Source of the DNA: Hyphomicrobiales bacterium
Lineage (GTDB): Bacteria > Pseudomonadota > Alphaproteobacteria > Rhizobiales > Beijerinckiaceae
NCBI GenBank assembly: GCA_015655535.1
Contig: JAATEW010000101.1
Location: 1-16,516, forward strand
Direction: 5' to 3'
Length of the DNA stretch: 16,516 bases
How positions within the stretch are numbered: the first letter of the stretch is position 1; each line of letters opens with the position of its first letter. This document shows positions 6,926 to 12,297 of the stretch, in pieces. The notes under the pieces are model-generated. The model did not search any database. It was not told where the DNA came from and saw only the letters and a list, made by a program, of their open reading frames with translations. The translations under genes were made by a program, and so were the position numbers.

Positions 6926-7461
6926 ACGAACCTTTCGATCTCAAGGCCGCGATCCGCACCATCCCGGACTATCCCAAGCCAGGCATCATGTTTCGCGACA
7001 TCACGACCTTGCTCGGCGATGCGCGCGCCTTCCGCCGCGCGATCGATGAATTGGTGCAGCCCTGGGCCGGGACGAAGGTCGACAAGGTCGCGGGCATGGA
7101 GGCTCGCGGCTTTATTCTGGGCGGCGCCATCGCGCATCAGCTCTCGATCGGCTTCGTGCCAATCCGCAAGAAGGGCAAGCTGCCCTACAAGAAAGTGACG
7201 ATCGGCTATTCGCTCGAATATGGCATCGACGAAATGGAGATGCATGCCGATGCCGTGCTTCCCGGCGAGAAGGTGATCCTCGTCGACGATCTGATCGCGA
7301 CAGGCGGCACGGCGGAAGGCGCCGTGAAGCTTTTGCAGACAATCGGCGCCGACGTGATCGCGGCCTGTTTCGTCATCGATCTGCCGGATCTCGGCGGTGC
7401 CAAGAAGATCGAAGCACTCGGCGTTCCCGTGCGCACGCTGATCGAATTCTCAGGGCACTGA
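6922..7461 (+). CDS. apt: Adenine phosphoribosyltransferase
   Basis: The 179-residue enzyme begins with the APT-typical IRTIPDYPKPGIMFRDITTL (11-30) and has the PRPP-binding loop VILVDDLIATGGT (118-130). EARGF at 60-64 and RKKGKLPY at 82-89 are also characteristic. It makes AMP from adenine and PRPP in the cytoplasm. The ATG overlaps the mtnP stop by 4 bases, so this operon converts methylthioadenosine to AMP in two steps. The length is normal for the family. It ends 6 bases before the convergent membrane-protein gene, with no terminator hairpin visible in the gap. Confidence 0.96.
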   Translation: MNEPFDLKAAIRTIPDYPKPGIMFRDITTLLGDARAFRRAIDELVQPWAGTKVDKVAGMEARGFILGGAIAHQLSIGFVPIRKKGKLPYKKVTIGYSLEYGIDEMEMHADAVLPGEKVILVDDLIATGGTAEGAVKLLQTIGADVIAACFVIDLPDLGGAKKIEALGVPVRTLIEFSGH

Positions 7462-7467
7462 GCCCAG

Positions 7468-8310
7468 TCAATAGCTGGCCGGCGTGCCGACCGAAAATTG
7501 CGACACGTACCAGCGCGCGAACCAGCGCGTCATCCATGGGATCGGGATGATGAAGATGCAGGTGAGGCTGTAAACAACGGTCCGCCACAGCACCTGCCAT
7601 CCGGTGCCGTTGAACGACACGCCGCGCTGCGTGCCGGCGATGTTCCGGCACACCCACCTCAGCGTGGCGGTGGTCACCCAGGCCCAGCCGATGATCGTGA
7701 TGAACGAAACATAGAGGAGCAGGTACCAGCCGATATAGCCCCATACGCTGCCCGTGAAATTCAGCGGCAGCGGCTGCCCATCCGAGCTGATTTTCCCAAT
7801 CGTCCATTTGATCACGACCCAGCCGAGTGCGGCCTGGACCGGCAGCAAGATCAAAGGCAGATACCGGACATGGACCACGCCGGCATAGCTGAGGAGGCCG
7901 ATGAGCACGAAGGCCCACCAAATATCGCCGGGCTGGCCGGTGAAGGTGAGGTTCGGTCTTTGCGGCACGCGCAGATGCGCGATGGCCCACCGGTAGAACA
8001 TCACCGCGACCCAAGGCGCCGGTATGACCAGCAAAGTGCCAATTCCCACGAGAAGGATGCGGCCTAACAGCGACCAGACGCCGAAATCGGCTTCGAGCGG
8101 GCCGCCCGCCGCGAGTGCCGGCGGCTGCCCTACGCCACCATAGATGAGGCCCGGCACGTCGCTGGCCTTTTCCCAGCCCGACATGCCATCGGTCCAGACG
8201 AGCGTGTCCGGCGTGACGCGTCCCGCCGCGATCAGACCGCGGAATTGAGCCTCCGGAAAAGGCCCCTCCTGCTTGCCCACGGAGGCAAAGAACCAAGCGC
8301 GCTCCGACAT
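7468..8310 (-). CDS. GYF_2-domain membrane protein with DUF898-like repeats
   Basis: The 280-residue protein opens with a GYF_2/DUF4339-type domain: RAWFFASVGKQEGPFPEAQF, GLIAAGRVTPDTLVW and GMSGWEKASDV (about 4-53). About five hydrophobic segments follow (roughly 78-112, 130-146, 149-170, 189-220, 239-268). Three repeats of the form [TSN]-F-[TN]-G-x(2-4)-W fall between them: LTFTGQPGDIWW (121-132), LNFTGSVWGYIGW (183-195) and VSFNGTGWQVLW (231-242). This resembles DUF898 (YjgN-type) inner-membrane proteins. The ATG at 8310 has GGGGGA 5 bases upstream; the open frame extends 82 codons further, but that stretch is low in plausible protein features. GYF domains usually bind proline-rich peptides; the role is unknown. 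Confidence 0.75.
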   Translation of the reverse strand: MSERAWFFASVGKQEGPFPEAQFRGLIAAGRVTPDTLVWTDGMSGWEKASDVPGLIYGGVGQPPALAAGGPLEADFGVWSLLGRILLVGIGTLLVIPAPWVAVMFYRWAIAHLRVPQRPNLTFTGQPGDIWWAFVLIGLLSYAGVVHVRYLPLILLPVQAALGWVVIKWTIGKISSDGQPLPLNFTGSVWGYIGWYLLLYVSFITIIGWAWVTTATLRWVCRNIAGTQRGVSFNGTGWQVLWRTVVYSLTCIFIIPIPWMTRWFARWYVSQFSVGTPASY

Positions 8311-8704
8311 GCCGTCCCCCCAAATGCGCGAAATTGGCGAACTGCCTCGCCACACCACGCTTGAAGCGAATGCTACAGGCCAAGGATGGAGCCTAGCAAT
8401 TGCTTTTTCGGATTTGAACGCCTCTCTCGCTGTCGTACGGCTTTTTTTCCGGCGCCTGTGGCAAGCCGAACGCTTCGTCCGCGTGCCTCGTGTCGAATTT
8501 TTGCGACCTTGAAAGATAGAAGAATTTAAAACCCGTCCTATCTTTGAAGAAATCATTCATCAAAACAGAAACATAAACGAAAGCTCCGCGACTTTCGCCA
8601 GCCTGCGCCGTCTTGCACGCCTTCGATCGACAGTGACAAAATCTGACGAACCGGTATTTTCGGTACCAAGGCAAAGAAATAGAGACCGTCATGCGGGGAA
8701 CAAC
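8311..8704. other. 394-base divergent intergenic region
   Basis: The region separates the divergent GYF_2 and DUF4282 genes. I see no credible gene: the open frames crossing it are upstream extensions or lack coding character. It is visibly A/T-richer than its surroundings near 8505-8580. AAAGATAG (8512-8519) and CTATCTTT (8538-8545) form an 8-bp inverted repeat that could be an operator or hairpin. No convincing promoter hexamers could be picked by eye. Confidence 0.5.
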
Positions 8705-8992
8705 ATGCTTCAGGATTTTCTGAATTTCGACCGTTACCTCACACCCTCGATCATCCGCATTTTCTATTTCCTTCAGATCGCACTGATCTGCCTCTTCGGC
8801 CTTTCCGGGATCTTCTCTGCGCTGACCATTCTCTTTTATTCCTTTTTCTTAGGCCTTCTCATGCTCTGCGAGACCTTGATCGCGATGGCTCTCGGCATTG
8901 TCGCCGCGCGCATCGTGACCGAGATCGTCATGGTGCTCTTTCAAAACAACGAACATCTCGCCGCGATCCGTGCCCGCGCGGAAGGGCACTGA
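8705..8992 (+). CDS. DUF4282 domain membrane protein
   Basis: The 95-residue protein opens MLQDFLNFDRYLTPSIIRI, the typical DUF4282 entry ('DFLxFxxxxTPxII'). Two or three membrane segments follow (about 16-36 and 38-68), then the conserved end RIVTEIVMVLFQNNEHLAAI (69-88). I start at the ATG at 8705, with GGGGA about 6 bases upstream; an upstream GTG at 8633 would add 24 polar residues and is not favoured. Function is unknown. In my recollection DUF4282 proteins often occur with GYF_2 or zinc-ribbon domains, and here a GYF_2 membrane protein lies divergently upstream. Inner membrane location is inferred from hydrophobicity. Confidence 0.75.
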   Translation: MLQDFLNFDRYLTPSIIRIFYFLQIALICLFGLSGIFSALTILFYSFFLGLLMLCETLIAMALGIVAARIVTEIVMVLFQNNEHLAAIRARAEGH

Positions 8993-9153
8993 GCCCGAGG
9001 TTTGCGCGTGATCCTAGGCACTTCAGGCGATTCAAACGTTCTCATCATGGCATCGAAAGGACTCTGCCATGAACAAAACGATGATCGCGCTTACGTCATA
9101 TAGAGGTCATCCCGGTTGGATGTTTTCATAATTTAGATTTAGGGGGAAATGAC

Positions 9154-9996
9154 ATGGGTTCAGCATCAGATGCGCGCCCATCGCGGCGCGCCCTCATCGC
9201 CGGTGCCGCCGCCGGCGCGCTGGTTGGCGGTTTTAAATCCGCATCCGCGGAGGAAGCACAGAAAGCCGCGCCAAGCGCTCAAAAGACTTTCGTCTTCGCG
9301 CATGGGTCCTGGCATGGCGGCTGGTGCTGGGCCCGCGTCACCGACAAGCTTCGCGCGCAAGGTCATAGATATTTCGCCCCAAGCTATACGGGTATGGGCG
9401 ATCGCGCCCATCTGCTTAGCAAAGACATCACGATCGATACGTTCATTAATGATATTATCGGTGTCATCAATGCCGAGGAATTGTCGGACGTGATCCTCGT
9501 CGCACATAGTTTCGGCGGCGTACCGGCCTTGGGCGTCGCCGACCGCATCCCCGAAAAACTCAAGCACGTCGTTTATCTCGATTGCATCATTCTGGAAAAC
9601 GGGCAGCCCGCCTTTTCGATCTATCCGCCGAAGGAGGCCGAGAAACGCGTCGCCGCCGCCGAAGCCGCCAACGGCGGTCTGGCGGTACCCGTGCCGAAGA
9701 AGCTGACGCCCGTCTGGGGTTTTGCCGAAGGCACGCCCGATTACGATTGGGTATTGCGCCGGCTGACACCGCATCCGTTGCGGAGCTATCAGACGCCTTT
9801 GGTTTTAAGGAACCCGATCGGCAATCATCTGCCGCGTACCTATGTGAGCTGCAATGCGCCCGAAAACCCGGTCATCAACAGTTCGCGCAAAATCGTGCGC
9901 GGATTGCCGGGCTGGAATGTCGTCGATTTTGCCGGTCCGCATGAAAGCATGATCACCCATGCGGATAGATTCACCGATATTATTCTCTCGGTTTGA
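9154..9996 (+). CDS. Tat-exported alpha/beta hydrolase (plant-esterase/hydroxynitrile-lyase-like family)
   Basis: The 280-residue precursor has a twin-arginine leader (SRRALIAGAAAGALVGG, 10-26, ending near SASA at 29-32). The alpha/beta-hydrolase core follows: oxyanion segment HGSWHGGWCW (50-59), nucleophile elbow AHSFGG (Ser119) and the late histidine in GPHESM (His263). The acid residue is not obvious; Glu237 is a candidate. The HGxWHGxWCW and YTGMGDRAHL segments place it with the small esterase family related to salicylate methyl esterases and hydroxynitrile lyases, which is broad in substrate. AGGGGGA is 6 bases before the ATG. It is followed 53 bases later by a second exported hydrolase and probably shares its transcript. 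Substrate unknown. Confidence 0.85.
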   Translation: MGSASDARPSRRALIAGAAAGALVGGFKSASAEEAQKAAPSAQKTFVFAHGSWHGGWCWARVTDKLRAQGHRYFAPSYTGMGDRAHLLSKDITIDTFINDIIGVINAEELSDVILVAHSFGGVPALGVADRIPEKLKHVVYLDCIILENGQPAFSIYPPKEAEKRVAAAEAANGGLAVPVPKKLTPVWGFAEGTPDYDWVLRRLTPHPLRSYQTPLVLRNPIGNHLPRTYVSCNAPENPVINSSRKIVRGLPGWNVVDFAGPHESMITHADRFTDIILSV

Positions 9997-10049
9997 AGAC
10001 ATCAGCCTGTTTTCGCCGGCATGATGCAACGGTTTTGAGAAAGCGGATC

Positions 10050-10985
10050 ATGCCCCATCTTGATCGCCGATCGATGCTTGGCATGGCCGCCGCGCTCGCC
10101 GTGCCGCGCAAAGCGGGCGCGCAGGCATTGCCGGAAACCATCGCGCTTTGGCCCGATGCGCCGCCCGGCGGCCCAGGCCCCTCAGGCGCGGAAGCTGTCA
10201 GTTCCAAAGGATCGCTGACGAACGTGTCCCGGCCGCGCCTCGTCGTCTATCGGACGGCGCATCCGGACGGCTCCGCCGCCGTCGTGATCGCGGGCGGCGG
10301 TTACGCGCATATAGAAGCGGGAAATGAAAGCACGCCAGCCTGCCAATGGCTCCAATCCTTGGGTATCACGGCCTTCGAATTGATCTATCGGCTGCCGGAA
10401 GACGGCTGGCCGCCGGTCGCGCCATTCCAGGATGGACAGCGCGCCATGCGGATCGTGCGTAGCCGCGCGACAGATTTCGGCATCGATCCGGCGCGCATCG
10501 GCGTCATCGGCTTTTCCGCCGGTGGCCATCTTGCCGGCATGACCGCCGTACAGCCGGCAAAGGCGCTTTATCCGCCGGTCGATTCCGCCGACAGTCTTTC
10601 GGCACGGCCGGCTTTCGCCGCGCTGATCTATCCGGTGCTGACGATGATGCCGCCCTTCGACCATACGCATACGCGGCGCGAGATTTTAGGCTCGCACCCA
10701 AGCGAGGCCGAAAGCATCGCTTATTCGGTCGAGCGGCATGTGAATGCGGAAACGCCGCCGACCTTCCTCGCCCAAGCGGCGGATGATCCGATCTCGCCAT
10801 TGGACAACAGTCTGATGATGTTTTCAGCACTCCGCGCGGCGAAGGTCGCGGCGGAACTGCATGTCTTCCAATCGGGCGGACATGGATGGGGGCTTGGACG
10901 GCCGGGAACCGAGGTCCACGCTTGGCCGGACCTCTTCGCCGCCTGGGCCGAAGTCAATCAATTCCGCTCATCGTCTCCGCGATGA
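10050..10985 (+). CDS. Tat-exported alpha/beta hydrolase (BD-FAE / acetyl-xylan-esterase-like)
   Basis: The 311-residue precursor begins MPHLDRRSMLGMAAALAVP, a twin-arginine leader ending near GAQA (23-26). The mature part starts LPETIALWPDAPPG, typical of carbohydrate-esterase-like hydrolases. Other features are the AGGGYAHIEAGNE oxyanion region (81-93), GFSAGG with the nucleophile Ser156, DDP (Asp245/246) as acid, and SGGHGWGLG with His278. Such proteins are often annotated as xylanase or xylan esterase, but the fold is an esterase; release of acetyl or feruloyl groups from polysaccharides is a family-based guess. I start at the ATG at 10050 after a purine-rich GAGAAAG. A TTG at 9993 overlapping the previous stop would only add a charged stretch before the Tat signal. 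The gene ends 16 bases before a strong terminator. Confidence 0.83.
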   Translation: MPHLDRRSMLGMAAALAVPRKAGAQALPETIALWPDAPPGGPGPSGAEAVSSKGSLTNVSRPRLVVYRTAHPDGSAAVVIAGGGYAHIEAGNESTPACQWLQSLGITAFELIYRLPEDGWPPVAPFQDGQRAMRIVRSRATDFGIDPARIGVIGFSAGGHLAGMTAVQPAKALYPPVDSADSLSARPAFAALIYPVLTMMPPFDHTHTRREILGSHPSEAESIAYSVERHVNAETPPTFLAQAADDPISPLDNSLMMFSALRAAKVAAELHVFQSGGHGWGLGRPGTEVHAWPDLFAAWAEVNQFRSSSPR

Positions 10986-11001
10986 CGCCCGCACAAAAGC
11001 G

Positions 11002-11036
11002 CAGGAGCCGTTTGTTTGAAAAACGGCTCCTGTCGG
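11002..11036. terminator. Strong bidirectional intrinsic terminator
   Basis: CAGGAGCCGTTT (11002-11013) and AAACGGCTCCTG (11021-11032) form a 12-bp perfect stem around a 7-base loop. It lies between the convergent esterase gene (ends 10985) and the small (-) gene (ends 11070). On the + strand TCGGTTT follows; on the - strand a TTTT tract follows after a few bases, so it can serve both. Confidence 0.85.
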
Positions 11037-11069
11037 TTTGATATCTTGGAGAAGACGACTCCGGAGCGT

Positions 11070-11336
11070 TTATTCGCGGCCCCAAGCCACATAGCCGACG
11101 GGTGCTTCGACCGTACCAGCCTCGGTCAAGGTCACGAATTTCGACTCCTTGCCGATCGTGTACCAGCCCTTTTCGACGCCGAACGGCAGGCCGGCCACCA
11201 GATCGTCCTCGGTCCAGCCGTCTTGGGCGAAAGGCAGCGTCAGATTGTTCATCAGTATGGTGCCGTTCTTACGGGTGTTATGCCGCTGAAAAATCGTCAG
11301 AATGTAGCGGGCGCTCTCTTCTGCGCTCTTGGCCAT
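11070..11336 (-). CDS. Small conserved-looking protein of unknown function
   Basis: The 88-residue protein runs MAKSAEESARYIL, then IFQRHNTRKNGTILM, then a segment with GWTEDDLVAGLPFGVEKGW (about 40-58) and a C-terminal stretch KFVTLTEAGTVEAPVGYVAWG. The order helix, helix, 'GW' strand and 'VTLTEAG' wing resembles a small winged-helix or ubiquitin-like fold, but I cannot name a family. Two adjacent ATGs exist. AGGAG (11343-11347) is 6 bases from the second (11336) and only 3 from the first (11339), so I use the second. It has no signal peptide, so it is probably cytoplasmic. The coding stretch is confident because of the strong Shine-Dalgarno and the terminator just beyond its stop. Confidence 0.7.
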   Translation of the reverse strand: MAKSAEESARYILTIFQRHNTRKNGTILMNNLTLPFAQDGWTEDDLVAGLPFGVEKGWYTIGKESKFVTLTEAGTVEAPVGYVAWGRE

Positions 11337-11373
11337 CATTTTCTCCTATAATGTCAAAGCTTTGCTTGATCTT

Positions 11374-11414
11374 CTCAACCCGCCGCGAGGGCCGGGCCGC
11401 CTCGCGGAGTTGAG
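11374..11414. repeat. Long imperfect hairpin upstream of the small (-) gene
   Basis: CTCAAC (11374-11379) pairs with GTTGAG (11409-11414), and CCGCGAGG (11383-11390) with CCTCGCGG (11400-11407), around a 9-base GC-rich loop. Fourteen base pairs are interrupted only by a small internal bulge. It lies 35-75 bases upstream of the small (-) gene and 160 bases before the antitoxin. It could be a leader structure, an operator or a terminator for readthrough; no T-run adjoins it. Confidence 0.5.
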
Positions 11415-11535
11415 TTACACCACAAGCAATTTCGAATCCACATCATTTTTGAAAGCGTCATGAAGATGCCATGGGGCCGCATGCAGGTCTGATTTCAGGG
11501 GGTGGGAGCTTACCAACTGGCCAAAACGCGCCGCC

Positions 11536-11579
11536 TTGAACTCCAGGAGGCGATGCCATAAACTGGTCAGTATGACTAG
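11536..11579 (+). promoter_or_regulatory. Candidate promoter and operator of the toxin-antitoxin pair
   Basis: TTGAAC (11536-11541), a 17-base spacer and TAAACT (11559-11564) make a moderate sigma-70-like promoter. CTGGTCA (11563-11569), GTA, TGACTAG (11573-11579) is an inverted repeat matching at 6 of 7 positions that overlaps both the -10 end and the antitoxin ATG. That is a plausible site for autorepression by the Phd-type antitoxin. AGGAGG at 11545-11550 lies 21 bases before the ATG, too far for normal initiation. Confidence 0.4.
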
Positions 11580-11865
11580 AAATAGCAAAAGCCCGCCAAA
11601 ACCGAAGCAATTGCGGCATTGGCTCCTGCAAGATGCCAAGGCGCGTTTCAGCGAGCTCGTGCGGCGCGTGCGCAGCGAAGGTCCACAGCACGTCACGGTC
11701 CACGGCCGCGACGAAGTCGTCGTCATATCGGCCGAAGAGTTTCGCCGCCTCAAAGGCAGCCAAACTGGGAAGGCCTTGGTCGCCGCCATGCAGACCTCAC
11801 CCTGCCGCGATATAGAGATCGAGTCGCGGCGCGGCCCCATGCCCGTGCGGGAGGTCGATCTGTGA
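11572..11865 (+). CDS. Type II antitoxin, Phd/YefM family
   Basis: The 97-residue protein has the Phd/YefM core: WLLQDAKARFSELVRRV (17-33), HVTVHGRDEVVVISAEEF (40-57), RRLKG. This N-terminal fold dimerises and binds the operator; the C-terminal tail (62-97) would wrap and inhibit the toxin. The usual start signal is missing: the ATG at 11572 has no Shine-Dalgarno at normal distance. A CTG at 11563, 12 bases after AGGAGG, is an alternative, and a leaderless mRNA is also possible. The stop TGA overlaps the toxin GTG (GTGA at 11862-11865), so the antitoxin and toxin are translationally coupled. Autoregulation is expected from the inverted repeat over the start. Family call is confident. Confidence 0.88.
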   Translation: MTRNSKSPPKPKQLRHWLLQDAKARFSELVRRVRSEGPQHVTVHGRDEVVVISAEEFRRLKGSQTGKALVAAMQTSPCRDIEIESRRGPMPVREVDL

Positions 11866-12284
11866 CGGGCTTTCTGCTCGACACAAATGTTCTCTCGGAA
11901 CTCCGCCGTCCCAAGCCCGAGTCCAAAGTCGTCACGTTCATAACGGCGCAGAAGCTCGACCTGCTTTATGTCAGTACAGTCACTTTCGCTGAAATCCGTT
12001 TTGGCATCGAACGCCTCTCCGACGCGGGCCGGCGAGCCGAATTTCAGGATTGGCTCACGCACAAGGTGCGGCCGATGTTCGAGGACCGTGTGCTCGAAGT
12101 GACCGAAGACATCATGTTGAAATGGCAGCTTCTCGTAGAAGAAGGCCGCAAAGCAAGGCATACGTTCTCGCAGCCCGATCTCATCATCGCCGCGACCGCG
12201 CTTCATCACGGACTGACCATCGTTTCACGAGACGTGAGCGATTATGAAAAGGCGCGGGTGCCTCTAATCAATCCATGGAATTGA
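11862..12284 (+). CDS. vapC: PIN-domain ribonuclease toxin, VapC/FitB type
   Basis: The 140-residue protein reads FLLDTNVLSELRRP (Asp7), TFAEIRFGIE (Glu44), FSQPDLIIAATAL (Asp106) and IVSRDVSDYE (Asp124 and Asp127). These are the acidic metal-binding positions of PIN nucleases, and the C-terminus VPLINPW is characteristic of the FitB-like group. Such toxins cut RNA (tRNA or rRNA in studied cases) until neutralised by the antitoxin; the target here is unknown. It starts at GTG, overlapping the antitoxin stop by 4 bases. Pairing of a Phd-type antitoxin with a PIN toxin is a known combination. All catalytic acids are intact, so it appears functional. It ends 13 bases before the convergent chemoreceptor gene. 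Confidence 0.92.
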   Translation: MTGFLLDTNVLSELRRPKPESKVVTFITAQKLDLLYVSTVTFAEIRFGIERLSDAGRRAEFQDWLTHKVRPMFEDRVLEVTEDIMLKWQLLVEEGRKARHTFSQPDLIIAATALHHGLTIVSRDVSDYEKARVPLINPWN

Positions 12285-12297
12285 CAAGCCGTTATCC

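Noticed and set aside
8633..8704. Upstream GTG extension of the DUF4282 protein
   Set aside because: It adds 24 polar residues not typical of the family, and the ATG at 8705 has a good Shine-Dalgarno.
7452..8996. Identical 14-mer AGGGCACTGAGCCC at the ends of apt and of the DUF4282 gene (7452-7465 and 8983-8996)
   Set aside because: One such coincidence is expected at about this frequency in a window this size, and both lie over stop codons encoding a similar G-H-stop end.
9993..10049. TTG start at 9993 for the second exported hydrolase, overlapping the previous stop
   Set aside because: It would put a charged 19-residue stretch before a complete Tat leader that starts naturally at the ATG at 10050.
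11415..12209. Long open frame (264 codons) on the - strand across the toxin-antitoxin genes
   Set aside because: It is antisense to two genes with clear family motifs, overlaps them almost completely and has no recognisable domain.
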